Positions 15,762 to 29,209 of a stretch of DNA of 64,000 bases are shown piece after piece. Each line of letters opens with the position of its first letter. Position 1 is the first letter of the stretch. This DNA is from Exiguobacterium sp. (GTDB taxonomy: Bacteria; Bacillota; Bacilli; Exiguobacteriales; Exiguobacteriaceae), in contig NZ_JAFIFD010000003.1 in assembly GCF_020832205.1 (NCBI RefSeq), positions 94,754 through 158,753 of the forward strand, read 5' to 3'. The notes under the pieces were generated by a model. It searched no databases. It saw only the letters and a list, made by a program, of their open reading frames with translations, and was not told the DNA's origin. Position numbers and translations under genes: made by a program.

Positions 15762-18431
15762 TTATGATTGTCTCCGTTTCATCACGGTGCGTGAGATCAA
15801 CTTCTCGATCTCGATGACGATGAAGACGAGGAAACCGAACACGATCGGGATGATCCAGTCCGTCGCCGCGATCGCTGTCGTACCGAACGCCGTGTTCATG
15901 AACGGCACGTACGTGATGAACAACTGAAGCACGATGAGCGCCCCGGACACGTAGAACGCGATCGGGTTTTCGAAGAACGAGCGGTTGAGCGCAGGCTCGG
16001 TCTCGACCCGGACGTTGAACAAGTGGAACATCTGAGCGATGACGATCGTGTTGAGCGTCATCGTGTGGATATATTCGACACTATAGTCGCCGGCGTTCAT
16101 GTACAAGTTGTACATGAGCGTTCCTCCACCGATGATGAGCGAGACGAGCAGGATCCGGAAGATGTAGTACCGGCTCAAAAGCGGTGTCTTCTTCGGACGC
16201 GGTGCCCGTTGCATCGTCGACGGCTCGAGCGGCTCGAAGGCGATGGCGAATGACAGTGTGATGGCGACGACCATGTTCACCCAAAGAATTTGAAGCGCTG
16301 TGAGCGGGAGCTGGGTGCCAAGGAAGATACTCATCAAGAGCACGAACCCTTGCGCCCCGTTCGTCGGCAAGATGAAGAGGATCGTCTTCTTCAAGTTGTC
16401 GTAGACGCGGCGGCCTTCTTTCACGGCTTTGAAGATCGTGTTGAAGTTATCGTCGACGAGCACCATCTCGGCCGCTTCTTTCGACACTTCCGTCCCTTTG
16501 ATCCCCATGGCGACACCGATATCGGCGCGGCGAAGGGCAGGGGCGTCGTTGACACCGTCGCCGGTCATGGCGACGATATGGTCTTGCGTCTGGAGCGCCT
16601 TGACGAGGCGCGTCTTGTTCTCGGGACTCGTCCGGGCGAAGATGTTGTACTGGCCGACGACGTCGGCGAGCTCTTCGTCCGTCAAGTCATCGATCTCGGT
16701 CCCTTGAAGCGCGCCGGCTTCTGTCGAGATGCCGAGCTCGTTGCCGATGGCGATGGCCGTCTCTTTATGGTCACCGGTGATCATCTTCACTTGGATGCCA
16801 GCCGATTGACACTCGTTGACCGCTTCGATTGCTTCCGGGCGCGGCGGGTCCATGATGCCGATGAGCCCGAGGAACTCGATGCCTTCATATAAGTCATCGT
16901 GGTCGATTTTTTGTTTCGATGTGTTGAACGTCCGTTTGGCGACACCGATGACACGTTGTCCTTTTTTGGCGAGGTCGGTCATCTTCTCTTCCCACATGTC
17001 GCTCGGGAAGTCCGGGTCACTTGCTTCGGCCATCGAGAACAGACGGTCCGGTGCCCCTTTCAAGTATAGGACGTGTTCGTCGTCGCGTGGCGAGAGTGTC
17101 GCCATATATTTGTGCGCCGAGTCGAACGGGATCTTCGAGATGACACGGAGCGGGCGAATCGACTCATCCGCTTTCTCACCGAGCGTGAGCAGGCACCCTT
17201 CGGTCGGATCGCCGGTGATCTTCCATTGCTTCGACTCTTCATCGAAGAACAAGTCTGAGTCGTTACACGTCACCCCGGCGAGGAGAATCTCGTTTAAGAT
17301 CTCGTCTTGCTTGTTCGAGTAGACGTCCTCTTCAAATTCGATGCGCCCTTCCGGCGCGTAGCCTGAACCCGTCACTTGAAGCGTGCGGTCGGCGAGTTGG
17401 ATGTTTTGGGCTGTCATCTCATTTTTCGTCAACGTGCCCGTCTTATCCGAACAGATGACGGATACGGCGCCGAGTGTCTCGACGGACGGGAGGCTCTTGA
17501 CAATCGCCTTGTTGTCGGCCATTTGGCGGACACCGAGAGCGAGGATGATCGAGATGATCGCCGGGAGTCCTTCCGGGATGACGGCGACAGCGAGCCCGAT
17601 GACCGCGAGCAACAGCTCGGCCGTCTCGTAGTCACGCAAGAAGTAGCCGAAGATGAAAGCGAACACGGCGACACCGGCGATGACGCTGGCGACGGTCTTA
17701 CCGAAGCGCTGCGTCTGTTGGATGAGCGGTGTTTGTACTTTCTCGACTTCGGCGATCGAGGCGTTGATCTTTCCGAGCTCGGTCTTCGAACCGGTCGCGA
17801 CGACGATCCCGCTGCCGGTACCGGCGGCGACGGACGTCCCGGAGAACGCCAAGTTCGTCCGGTCTCCAAGACCAATCTTCTCTTCGAGCGGGTCGAGCGT
17901 CTTATCGACGGTGATCGCTTCACCGGTCAGTGCCGATTCTTCGACTTTCATGTTCTCCGCCGTGATGAGACGGAGGTCGACGGGGATCTTATCCCCCGGC
18001 TTCAAGTAGACGATGTCTCCAGGAACGAGGTACTCGGCCTCGATCTCTTTCCGTTTCCCGTCGCGACGGACGAGGGCGGACGGGGACAGCATGTTCTTGA
18101 TGCCTTCGAGAGCTTGTTCCGCCTTGTTCTCCTGCAAGTAGCCGATGATCCCGATGATGAGGACGACGAGCGCGATGACGATCGTATCGTACCAATATCC
18201 GAGGACGGCCGTGATGACGGCGGCGGCAAGGAGGACGTAGATGAGCACGTCGTTAAACTGCCGTAAAAATTTGAGCCATTTCGGGTCTTTCTTCGGTTCC
18301 GGGAGCACGTTTTTCCCGTGCGTCTCGATTCGCTCCTTCGAAGTCTCTTCGCGAAGCCCTTGATCGATATCGGTGTCGAGGTGCTCCTCGGTCTCATGAA
18401 TCGATAGCGTGTGCCAGTGCCTTTCTTCCAT
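15762..18431 (-). CDS. calcium-type P-type cation-transporting ATPase
   Basis: An 889-residue P2-type ATPase in the cytoplasmic membrane. An N-terminal cation-ATPase domain (HSIHETEEHLDTD) precedes the actuator TGE motif (ALTGEAITV), the M4 motif IPEGLPA typical of calcium pumps, the phosphorylation site CSDKTGTLTKNE, and the hinge TGDGVNDAPAL. Six C-terminal helices include the M6 segment around WVNMVVAITLSFAIAFEP. PEGLP and length suggest calcium export (YloB/PacL/LMCA class), but sodium-pumping relatives share these features. ATG at 18429-18431 follows GAGAAAGGGG. It is monocistronic with its own terminator. Confidence 0.9.
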   Translation of the reverse strand: MEERHWHTLSIHETEEHLDTDIDQGLREETSKERIETHGKNVLPEPKKDPKWLKFLRQFNDVLIYVLLAAAVITAVLGYWYDTIVIALVVLIIGIIGYLQENKAEQALEGIKNMLSPSALVRRDGKRKEIEAEYLVPGDIVYLKPGDKIPVDLRLITAENMKVEESALTGEAITVDKTLDPLEEKIGLGDRTNLAFSGTSVAAGTGSGIVVATGSKTELGKINASIAEVEKVQTPLIQQTQRFGKTVASVIAGVAVFAFIFGYFLRDYETAELLLAVIGLAVAVIPEGLPAIISIILALGVRQMADNKAIVKSLPSVETLGAVSVICSDKTGTLTKNEMTAQNIQLADRTLQVTGSGYAPEGRIEFEEDVYSNKQDEILNEILLAGVTCNDSDLFFDEESKQWKITGDPTEGCLLTLGEKADESIRPLRVISKIPFDSAHKYMATLSPRDDEHVLYLKGAPDRLFSMAEASDPDFPSDMWEEKMTDLAKKGQRVIGVAKRTFNTSKQKIDHDDLYEGIEFLGLIGIMDPPRPEAIEAVNECQSAGIQVKMITGDHKETAIAIGNELGISTEAGALQGTEIDDLTDEELADVVGQYNIFARTSPENKTRLVKALQTQDHIVAMTGDGVNDAPALRRADIGVAMGIKGTEVSKEAAEMVLVDDNFNTIFKAVKEGRRVYDNLKKTILFILPTNGAQGFVLLMSIFLGTQLPLTALQILWVNMVVAITLSFAIAFEPLEPSTMQRAPRPKKTPLLSRYYIFRILLVSLIIGGGTLMYNLYMNAGDYSVEYIHTMTLNTIVIAQMFHLFNVRVETEPALNRSFFENPIAFYVSGALIVLQLFITYVPFMNTAFGTTAIAATDWIIPIVFGFLVFIVIEIEKLISRTVMKRRQS

Positions 18432-18479
18432 TTCAAAACCCCTTTCTCTTTTGCTCCATTTAGACAGACAGGTAAACAG

Positions 18480-18537
18480 TCTATACTCAATTCTTACCCC
18501 ATGTGAAAAAGTGTGTAAACTTTAATTCCATGTGAAA
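18480..18537 (-). promoter_or_regulatory. promoter of the P-type ATPase with direct repeats
   Basis: On the minus strand, TTCACA-N16-TATAGA (-35 at 18502-18507, -10 at 18480-18485). The -35 lies in CCATGTGAAA (plus-strand reading, 18499-18508), which is repeated exactly at 18528-18537, 29 bp upstream in the transcription direction. The repeat is a candidate operator. Confidence 0.5.
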
Positions 18538-18593
18538 TAATCGGAATTGTGAAGTATGTGTGAATCCGTCAAGGGGAATGTATGGACAAACGA

Positions 18594-18625
18594 AAAGAGA
18601 GGGCGTTTCCGCGCCTCTCTCTTCT
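18594..18625. terminator. terminator of the glcDF operon
   Basis: AGAGAGG-GCG / CGC-G-CCTCTCT imperfect stem just past the glcF stop (18632). A T-rich stretch on the minus strand (complement of GGACAAACGAAAAG) supports minus-strand termination. Confidence 0.7.
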
Positions 18626-18631
18626 TATTTA

Positions 18632-19954
18632 TTAATGGTCCATCGCCTCGGCGAGCACGTCCGCCAAGTGAACGGCCCGCATCGTCGGGGTGCCATGTTC
18701 TTGAATCCCGAGCTGCATTTGCAAATGACAGCCAGGGTTCGACGTCACGATCGTCTGGGCCGACGTGTCGCGGACGTGACCCATCTTCATCTCTAAAATG
18801 TCGTTGGCGATATGAGGTTGGAGCAAGTTGTATACGCCGGCCGACCCGCAGCAGTGATCGGCGTTCCGTTGTTCGACGAACGTCGTCCCTTGGATCGCTT
18901 GCAATAACATACGTGGGGCGAGTGCTCCTTTTTGCACGTTCCGGAGATGGCAGGAGTCTTGATATGTGATGAGTTGCTCAGGCAACGTGAGCGGGACCCG
19001 GTCGAGAAAGCCGACTTCAATCAAAATCGAGGCGAAGTCTTTTACTTTCGCCTTGAAACGTTCGGCGCGCTCACTCCATTCGGGGTCTTGCTTCAACAGA
19101 TGGTCATAGCCGAGGAGGAACGCCCCGCATCCGCCCGCATTCGTGACGATGTAATCGACGTCGAGTGACTCAAACGACTCGATGTTCCGCTTGGCGAGCG
19201 CGATGGCGCCGGTCTGTTCGCCGGCGTGTCCGTGTAGGGCGCCGCAACATTGCTGGGTTTCCGGGATGACGATGTCACAGCCCGCTGCTTGGAGCAGTTT
19301 GATCGTGTTCGCGTTCGTCTCGTAAAACATCGTGTCCATCAGACACCCGCTGAAGAACGCGACGCGGGCCGTCGTCGCCCCGGCCGCGCGGATCCGCTCA
19401 GGACGAAGCACACGTTCTGAACGCGCGGGAACGACCGGCAAGACCGCCTCCATCTTCTGCAGCTGGTCCGGGAACCAGTCGAGGATGCGGAGCTTGCGGG
19501 TGAGCGTCTGTGCACCGGACTGTTGATAGAAACGAAGGAAGCCTGTTGCCGTCTCCATCTTCGACTTGCTCAAGAACAGGCCGTCGAAGACGACTTTTCG
19601 GATGAGGCGCTCCCGCACGTCCATCTGGCCCGTCGCTCGTTTATGGACGGTGATGGCGGCTCGGGCGTCTTCTAACAAGACGCTGTAACGGACACCAGCC
19701 GGGCAAGCCGGTTCGCAGGCGAGACAACCGAGACATTCGTTGAGCGTCTTCTCGACGCCCGCGTCCGGTTCGATCAAGCCGTCGACGACACCTTTCATGA
19801 TGGCGATGCGGCCGCGCGGTGAGGCTGTCTCGTCTTTTGAATGGATATACGTCGGACACGTCGGGAGACAAAAGCCGCAGCGCATGCAGCCGAGCATTTC
19901 CTCATAATCGAGCTTGTCAGTCATCCGAGACGTCAGTTGTTCGGTCTGTTTCAT
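18632..19954 (-). CDS. glcF: glycolate oxidase iron-sulfur subunit
   Basis: A 440-residue cytoplasmic or membrane-peripheral iron-sulfur protein. Two 4Fe-4S motifs lie in the first ~100 residues (CMRCGFCLPTCPTY and CLGCLACEPACP). Two CCG domains follow, with CCGALHGHAGEQ and CCGSAGVYNL. GlcF passes electrons from the FAD subunit to the quinone pool. The start ATG overlaps the glcD stop by four bases, with AAGGAGGCGGCGT upstream inside glcD. GlcE is absent, as is usual in Bacilli, where a GlcD-GlcF pair suffices. A D-lactate oxidising role cannot be excluded. Confidence 0.93.
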   Translation of the reverse strand: MKQTEQLTSRMTDKLDYEEMLGCMRCGFCLPTCPTYIHSKDETASPRGRIAIMKGVVDGLIEPDAGVEKTLNECLGCLACEPACPAGVRYSVLLEDARAAITVHKRATGQMDVRERLIRKVVFDGLFLSKSKMETATGFLRFYQQSGAQTLTRKLRILDWFPDQLQKMEAVLPVVPARSERVLRPERIRAAGATTARVAFFSGCLMDTMFYETNANTIKLLQAAGCDIVIPETQQCCGALHGHAGEQTGAIALAKRNIESFESLDVDYIVTNAGGCGAFLLGYDHLLKQDPEWSERAERFKAKVKDFASILIEVGFLDRVPLTLPEQLITYQDSCHLRNVQKGALAPRMLLQAIQGTTFVEQRNADHCCGSAGVYNLLQPHIANDILEMKMGHVRDTSAQTIVTSNPGCHLQMQLGIQEHGTPTMRAVHLADVLAEAMDH

Positions 19955-21360
19955 ACGCCGCCTCCTTGCACGAGCCGTTTCTTGGCTGCCTTGGCGAACA
20001 TCTTTTGCGGATTCATGATGCCGTGCGGATCAAAGGCGAGCTTGATGCCTTTCATGACGTCGATACCGGCCGCTCCGAGCTTCCATTCGAGATACGGGGC
20101 TTTCATTGCCCCGACGCCGTGCTCGCCCGTAATCGTCCCGCCGAGTTCGAGTGCCGCAGCGAAAATATCTGCGAACGCCGCTTCGACGCGCTCCATCTCT
20201 TCATGGTCCCGGGCATCTGTCGCGACGGTCGGATGCAAGTTGCCGTCACCGGCATGACCGAACGTGGCGATTTCGATGTCGTACGTCCGGCCGATCGCCT
20301 CGATGCGCCGGACCATCTCCGCAATCTCACTCCGGGGCACGGTCGCATCTTCTAAAATCGTTGTCGGACGCAAGCGGGCGAGCGCGGACAAGGCGGTCCG
20401 TCGGGCGTACCGCAACGTCTCTGCATGCACCTCGTCCCGCGCGACTTCGACGTGCGTTGCGCCTTCGGTGAGGCAGATGGCATGCATCGCCTCGATGTCG
20501 CGCCGGACGACTTCGGATGGTCCGTCTTGTTCGAGTAACAAGAGCGCACCGACGTCGGTCGGCAATCCGATATTCGCGTACGCCTCGACGACTTCAATCG
20601 TTTTCTTATCCATGAACTCGAGCGTCGCCGGGATGATGCGGCTTTCAATGATCCGGCTCACCGTCCGCGCCGCCCCGTCCAAGTCGCTGAAGTGGGCGAT
20701 CATCGTCTGTTTCGTCTCGGGAAGGGGGATGAGCTTAAGCGTCGCTTCGGTAATGACGGCGAGCGTTCCTTCCGAACCGACGAGGAGCCGCGTCAAGTCG
20801 TAACCGGCGACGTCTTTGGCGAGTTTACCGCCTGTCTTGAGCACGTCGCCGCTCGGGAGCACCGCCTCGAGCGCGAGCACGTAATCGGCCGTCACGCCGT
20901 ACTTCAATCCCCGCAGTCCCCCGGAGTTCTCGCTAATGTTGCCGCCAATCGTTGAGATTTTCATCGAGCTCGGGTCGGGCGGGTAAAACAACCCTCTTGC
21001 CTCGACGGCTTCAGCCAACCGGGCGGTGATGCAGCCGGGCTCGACGGTGACGGTCAAGTTCTTCTCGTCAATTTCGAGAATCTTGCCCATATGGCGGAAG
21101 TCCATGACGAGTCCACCGGCGAGCGGCGTCGTCCCGCCGGCCAGGTTCGTCGCCGAACCGCGGGCGATGACCGGGACACGATACGTCTGACAGAGCCTCA
21201 TGATAGCCTGCACGTCTTCCGTCGAGCGCGGGGCGACGACGGCGTCTGGCATCGCTTGATAGTTCGGGGTCGCATCGAATGAATAGGCGAGCCGTGTCGT
21301 CGCGTCAGAGAAGACGATCTCGTCTCCGAGCTCGGTCTGTAAGTGATTGATCCATTCCAT
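19951..21360 (-). CDS. glcD: glycolate oxidase (or D-lactate dehydrogenase) FAD subunit
   Basis: A 469-residue FAD-linked 2-hydroxyacid oxidase. The FAD_binding_4 domain shows PVIARGSATNLAGG and the conserved PPDPSSMKISTIGGNISENSG-type segment; the FAD-oxidase C domain carries the H-x-GDGNLHP motif (FGHAGDGNLHPTV) and GEHGVGAMKAPYL. It oxidises glycolate to glyoxylate or D-lactate to pyruvate. ATG at 21358-21360 was chosen because AGGAGGAATACAT is adjacent; the frame upstream lacks a ribosome site. A cre-like site lies 78 bases upstream. The glycerate kinase at 40.8 kb could act further down the same glyoxylate-glycerate route. Confidence 0.92.
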   Translation of the reverse strand: MEWINHLQTELGDEIVFSDATTRLAYSFDATPNYQAMPDAVVAPRSTEDVQAIMRLCQTYRVPVIARGSATNLAGGTTPLAGGLVMDFRHMGKILEIDEKNLTVTVEPGCITARLAEAVEARGLFYPPDPSSMKISTIGGNISENSGGLRGLKYGVTADYVLALEAVLPSGDVLKTGGKLAKDVAGYDLTRLLVGSEGTLAVITEATLKLIPLPETKQTMIAHFSDLDGAARTVSRIIESRIIPATLEFMDKKTIEVVEAYANIGLPTDVGALLLLEQDGPSEVVRRDIEAMHAICLTEGATHVEVARDEVHAETLRYARRTALSALARLRPTTILEDATVPRSEIAEMVRRIEAIGRTYDIEIATFGHAGDGNLHPTVATDARDHEEMERVEAAFADIFAAALELGGTITGEHGVGAMKAPYLEWKLGAAGIDVMKGIKLAFDPHGIMNPQKMFAKAAKKRLVQGGGV

Positions 21361-21995
21361 ATGTATTCCTCCTGACACACATCCGAAAGAGCGGATGCGG
21401 GCGTCGGTTCCGAAAGTCACAAAATCGACACAATTTTAGAGAGCGCTTACACGGTAATCGTAGCGATTTGAATTGGGATTGTCCACCCATTCCCCGTTGA
21501 TGGGAGCCGATTTCCAGGCTTTGAGCCTCCGGAAAACCAACTGTGACATACATCACGATGAATTCCGTATAACCCCTCGACACGATAAAACGGGTATCGG
21601 TATACTAAAACAGGGCGATGTAAACGATTTCAAATTGAAGTCAACGTCCGATTCAAAACCTTTTGTGAACGTGCACCGTTTGCCGTTGTGTTTTCCAAAA
21701 CGTGGAGGTATAACTGAACTATTCTTCATCTTGTTCGCTTTGTGAAATGTTATCAATTCAACATTTTTATTTCACCGTTTCTTCATACTTTTTTAAAATT
21801 TAGCGATTTTAATTTAGTTTGTGAAGCGCGTAAAAGCCTTGATACGACTTGATTTAAAGCGCTTTTATAATTGTGAAATTCATTGACTTCTTCTGCCATT
21901 TCCATTACTCTGAACTTGTGTGACTTTTGATGGTCACGCGAGTGCGAATCGACAAAGATGAAGGACAGGCTTCCTAGAGAGAAAGGGGGAGTAGG
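21361..21995. other. 635-base intergenic region between glcD and the atp operon
   Basis: Divergent promoter region. It holds the cre-like site for glcD at 21438-21451 and an AT-rich stretch (21730-21900) probably bearing the atp promoter. TTGACT at 21883-21888 is a candidate -35, but no convincing -10 follows at 17 bp. AAAGCGCTTT (21856-21865) resembles half of a cre site. A small hairpin GTGAC/GTCAC lies near 21922. A 90-codon open frame at 21473-21745 has no ribosome site and is not believed. Confidence 0.6.
21438..21451 (-). promoter_or_regulatory. cre-like CcpA site upstream of glcD
   Basis: On the minus strand TGTAAGCGCTCTCT matches the consensus TGWAANCGNTNWCA at all but the last fixed base. 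It is placed in the glcD promoter region, so carbon catabolite repression of glycolate oxidation is likely. Confidence 0.55.
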
Positions 21996-22223
21996 ATGGC
22001 GAAAAAAGACAATCGTTACCTATCCTATGCCTCGCTTGCCTCCCAAATCTCGACCGCGCTTGCTGGACCGATCGTCATTGGGTATCTCGTCGGCCAATAC
22101 GGAGCGAGACGTGAAATGTGGGGTACGTTTGGTTGGAATGTGTCGGTGCTTCTCGGCATGGCGTTCGGGATCACGGCGCTCGTGCTCACCCTGCGAAGTT
22201 TATTGACGGGAGAGGACGAATGA
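21996..22223 (+). CDS. atpZ: AtpZ/AtpI-family small membrane protein
   Basis: A 75-residue protein with two membrane helices (SQISTALAGPIVIGYLVGQ and WNVSVLLGMAFGITALVLTL). The first helix with its GP and G-rich spacing fits AtpZ, a partner of AtpI proposed to form a Mg2+/Ca2+ channel or to assist Fo assembly. ATG 21996 follows GAAAGGGGGAG. It opens the atp operon, and its stop overlaps the start of atpI as ATGA. The assignment rests on position and membrane pattern. Confidence 0.82.
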   Translation: MAKKDNRYLSYASLASQISTALAGPIVIGYLVGQYGARREMWGTFGWNVSVLLGMAFGITALVLTLRSLLTGEDE

Positions 22224-22630
22224 ATCTACAACAAGTGCAAGCAGACAGAAAAGCACAAAAAGAGTTGATGAAACGCTATACGAAGTGGTTTATCGGATGG
22301 TTCGCCATTCTCCTCATCGGAGCGCTCATCGTCCCTATGTACAAACCGGTCTTTCTCGGGTTGTTCCTAGGCGGGGTCGCCAGTCTGATCATTCTACATA
22401 TGCAGAATCGAAGCGTCATTCGCATGTTTGACGTCATCGAACATGGGCGACGCCCGAAATCGCACGGGACTGTTTCAAGGATGGCAGTCGGTGCGTTAGC
22501 CGTGATAGTCGGCCTCTTCTACGAGGACCGAGTATCGCTCATTGCGGTGGTAACTGGTCTAATCGCCGGCCACATCATACAATTTGGCGAGTTCACACTT
22601 GCCCAGCTCAGCAGGAAAAGAGGTGAATAA
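22220..22630 (+). CDS. atpI: ATP synthase protein I
   Basis: A 136-residue protein with four predicted membrane helices (from WFIGWFAILLIGALIVP onward). AtpI assists assembly of the c-ring in Fo. ATG 22220 overlaps the atpZ stop; longer frames upstream run antiphase through atpZ. The sequence is weakly conserved, as usual for AtpI, so the call depends on place in the operon directly before atpB, two bases upstream. Confidence 0.85.
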   Translation: MNLQQVQADRKAQKELMKRYTKWFIGWFAILLIGALIVPMYKPVFLGLFLGGVASLIILHMQNRSVIRMFDVIEHGRRPKSHGTVSRMAVGALAVIVGLFYEDRVSLIAVVTGLIAGHIIQFGEFTLAQLSRKRGE

Positions 22631-22632
22631 TA

Positions 22633-23370
22633 ATGGGTCATGAGTTTCCCACCTATTCTCTACAACTTGGAGATTACACGTTATATGGGAGCTGGACGAA
22701 CGTCATCACGGTGCTGATCGCTTCACTGCTCGTCTTCACGTTCGCCGTCTGGGGGACACGACGCTTGGCAATGAAGCCGACAGGCAAACAGAACTTCATG
22801 GAGTTCTTTGCAGAATTCGTACGAGGGGTCATCTCGAGTGCGATGGACTGGAAGACCGGCGGACGCTTCATCGGGTTTGGAATGACGTTGATTTTGTTCA
22901 TTCTATTCTCAAACTTGATGGGTCTACCGTTTAACGTCATTTCCGGTCACTACTTATGGTTCAACTCGCCAACGGCCGACCCGTACGTCACATTGGCGTT
23001 GTCGACACTCGTCGTTGCAATGTCGCACTACTACGGGGTGAAGCTGCACGGGTTGAAACACTATTCGGCAGAGTTCGTCAAACCGGTCTGGTTCTTGTTG
23101 CCGATCAAGCTCATCGAGGAGTTCGCGAACACCTTGACGCTCGGTCTGCGTCTTTACGGGAACATCTTTGCCGGTGAAATCATGATTACCATCATCTTGG
23201 GACTCGCAATTACCGCACAAGGGGCGTTAAACCCGCTCGGTGCTGTGTTCGCAATCTTCCCAATGATTTTATGGCAAGGTTTCTCAATCTTTATCGGGGT
23301 TATCCAATCCTACATTTTCCTGACGCTTGCAATGGTGTACATCGGGCACAAAGCTTCAGCCGAGCATTAA
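22633..23370 (+). CDS. atpB: F1Fo ATP synthase subunit a
   Basis: A 245-residue integral membrane subunit that forms the proton half-channels next to the c-ring. The essential Arg of the family lies in LTLGLRLYGNIFAGEIM (~178); further family segments are SNLMGLPFNVISG and SIFIGVIQSYIFLTLAMVYIG at the C-terminal helix. Five to six membrane helices are apparent. It starts two bases after atpI and is followed by a 58-base gap with its own ribosome site (AGGAGG) for atpE. Confidence 0.97.
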   Translation: MGHEFPTYSLQLGDYTLYGSWTNVITVLIASLLVFTFAVWGTRRLAMKPTGKQNFMEFFAEFVRGVISSAMDWKTGGRFIGFGMTLILFILFSNLMGLPFNVISGHYLWFNSPTADPYVTLALSTLVVAMSHYYGVKLHGLKHYSAEFVKPVWFLLPIKLIEEFANTLTLGLRLYGNIFAGEIMITIILGLAITAQGALNPLGAVFAIFPMILWQGFSIFIGVIQSYIFLTLAMVYIGHKASAEH

Positions 23371-23407
23371 TTCGCCAAAGCGTTGAACACAAAAACTATT
23401 TACTTAA

Positions 23408-23650
<243 letters not shown>

Positions 23651-23661
23651 TTGCGAGTTAA

Positions 23662-24248
<587 letters not shown>

Positions 24249-24249
<1 letters not shown>

Positions 24250-24782
24250 TGAACACATCACTAGCAAAACGCTATGCCAAAGCGCTCTTCGACTTAGCGC
24301 GGGAACAAGGCACGCTCGACCAAGTCGAAGCGGAAGTGCGTCTGCTCGATGAAGTGCTCCACGCGACTCCTGAACTCACGGACCTCTTAGAGAATCCTGC
24401 GATCAGTGACAGCGAGCTTGCACAGCTTTTGAAACATAGCTTCGGTGATATGACAGATATCGTGCTCAACACACTTCTCGTCATGGTCGAGAACGACCGT
24501 GCGAGCGAAGTTCGCGGCTTGTCGCGTTACGTCCTTGATTACATCAATGACTATCGCGGGATTGCCGAAGGGTTCGTCACGAGTGCTTACCCGTTGTCGG
24601 CAACAGAGTTGAAAGAAGTCGAGCTCGTCTTCGGTCAGAAGATGAACAAGACGCTTCAATTGAAGAACGTCGTCGATGAAGACGTCATCGGTGGACTCCG
24701 TGTCCAGATCGGCTACACGACGTATGATGACACAATCGAAAACAAACTAACACGCCTCGAGCGTGAATTGTTGAATGCGTAA
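24249..24782 (+). CDS. atpH: F1Fo ATP synthase subunit delta
   Basis: A 177-residue OSCP/delta subunit that joins the peripheral stalk to the top of F1. Markers: LAKRYAKALFDLAREQGTLD at the start, LLVMVENDRASEVRGL in the middle and VDEDVIGGLRVQIGYTTYDD near the end, all typical of the family. Translation is probably coupled to atpF through the one-base overlap (TGATG). Confidence 0.96.
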
Positions 24783-26309
<1,527 letters not shown>

Positions 26310-26345
26310 TCCGGTGACGAGCGTCTATTAAGGTGGTGAATCGAA

Positions 26346-27203
26346 ATGGCATCATTACGTGAGATCCAGATGCGGATCACCTCGACCCAAAGCACGAAGC
26401 AAATCACGAAAGCGATGAACATGGTGTCGGCCTCGAAATTGAACCGTGCTCAAGGGAGCAACGCCAACTTCAAGCCGTACATGACCAAGTTGCAGGAAGT
26501 CATCTCGTCGATTGCCGGCGGTACTTCAGGCGCAACACACCCGATGCTTCAAGTCCGTCCCGTTGAACGGACCGGCTATATCGTCATCACGTCAGACCGC
26601 GGACTTGCTGGTGGATACAACGCCAGCGTCCTTCGTGACGTGTATCGCGAGTTGAAAGCCAAACACGGTTCTACAGACGAGTACCGTCTGTACGTGATCG
26701 GGAAGGTCGGCGTTCAGTTCTTCAAGGCCCGCAACATTCCGGTGTATAGTGCCATGACAGGATTGAACGACCAGCCATCATTCGTTGAAGTCGCAGAGAT
26801 CGTCAAGCAGACGGTCGGCGCGTTCAGTGAAGGCGAGATTGATGAATTGAAGCTCTGCTACAACTCATTCATCTCTGTCATCAGCCAAGAAGTGAAGATC
26901 GATCGATTGCTTCCGCTTGGGAATATCGAACAGACCGCATCCAATGTGATGTATGAATACGAACCAGAAGAAGAAACGATCTTAGCAGCGCTCCTCCCGC
27001 GTTACGCGGAAGGACTCATCTACGGCGCGCTCCTCGATGCGAAAGTATCGGAGCATGCGGCTCGGATGACGGCAATGTCGAACGCGACGGACAACGCGGA
27101 TGAACTCATCCGTGGACTCAAGCTCAAGTTCAACCGCGCGCGTCAAGCGGCGATCACACAAGAAATCACAGAGATTGTCGGAGGTGCGGCAGCGCTTGAA
27201 TAA
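26346..27203 (+). CDS. atpG: F1Fo ATP synthase subunit gamma
   Basis: A 285-residue central-stalk subunit. The N-terminal coiled coil ([21 protein letters not shown]) and the C-terminal helix ([19 protein letters not shown]) form the rotating shaft, and [14 protein letters not shown] is conserved in the family. AAGGTGG precedes ATG 26346. It is flanked by atpA and atpD. Confidence 0.97.
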   Translation: MASLREIQMRITSTQSTKQITKAMNMVSASKLNRAQGSNANFKPYMTKLQEVISSIAGGTSGATHPMLQVRPVERTGYIVITSDRGLAGGYNASVLRDVYRELKAKHGSTDEYRLYVIGKVGVQFFKARNIPVYSAMTGLNDQPSFVEVAEIVKQTVGAFSEGEIDELKLCYNSFISVISQEVKIDRLLPLGNIEQTASNVMYEYEPEEETILAALLPRYAEGLIYGALLDAKVSEHAARMTAMSNATDNADELIRGLKLKFNRARQAAITQEITEIVGGAAALE

Positions 27204-27225
27204 GCGCCCGCCCTCTAGATTGTAG

Positions 27226-28656
<1,431 letters not shown>

Positions 28657-28684
28657 GACCTACGCGGAAGGGGGAAACTAGACG

Positions 28685-29095
28685 ATGAATACTCTTCACG
28701 TCAACGTCGTCACCCCGGATGGTGCAGCCTATGAGGGCGAGGCGCGAATGGTGATTGCCAAATCGGTGACTGGTGAAATCGGTATTTTGCCGAAACACAT
28801 CCCGATGGTGACACCGCTCGACATCTCGATCCTTAAACTGCGCCACGAAGATGGTGGACGCACGCTGATCGCACTCAGCGGCGGTTTCATGGAAGTTCGT
28901 CCCGACACGGTGACGATCTTAGCTGAAACGGCCGAAATGGCGGACAAGATCGACTACGACCGCGCTTCAGCGGCAAAAGTTCGGGCCGAGCGCCGTCTAC
29001 AAGACACAAAGCTCTCGGACATCGAATTCCGCCGCGCGGAGCTCGCGCTCAAAAAAGCGATCAACCGCTTGAGCATTCGCGAAATGAAAGACTAA
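28685..29095 (+). CDS. atpC: F1Fo ATP synthase subunit epsilon
   Basis: A 136-residue subunit of the central stalk that also inhibits ATP hydrolysis. The N-terminal beta-sandwich shows [16 protein letters not shown] and [16 protein letters not shown]; the C-terminal helical hairpin ([17 protein letters not shown]) is complete. It is the last gene of the operon and is followed by a strong terminator. Confidence 0.96.
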   Translation: MNTLHVNVVTPDGAAYEGEARMVIAKSVTGEIGILPKHIPMVTPLDISILKLRHEDGGRTLIALSGGFMEVRPDTVTILAETAEMADKIDYDRASAAKVRAERRLQDTKLSDIEFRRAELALKKAINRLSIREMKD

Positions 29096-29137
29096 ACAAC
29101 AAGGCTTTCTCACTTCGGTGGGGAAGTCTTTTGTTGT
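29096..29137 (+). terminator. atp operon terminator
   Basis: An 18-bp-class stem ACAACAAGGCTTTCTCAC...GTGGGGAAGTCTTTTGTTGT closed by a UUCG tetraloop (29114-29117), with T residues within the right arm. It begins right after the atpC stop. Confidence 0.9.
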
Positions 29138-29209
29138 ATTCCCATATTTTTAAAGTCGGGTTCCTTCATTATATAGGTCTAAAGTCTTGCCGGTGTTTGG
29201 GAAAAGCAG

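Noticed and set aside
17376..18266. 296-codon open frame antisense to the P-type ATPase
   Set aside because: Asp/Arg/Glu-rich shadow of a well-supported gene.
21473..21745. 90-codon frame in the glcD-atp gap
   Set aside because: No ribosome site, mixed composition, overlaps the divergent promoter region.
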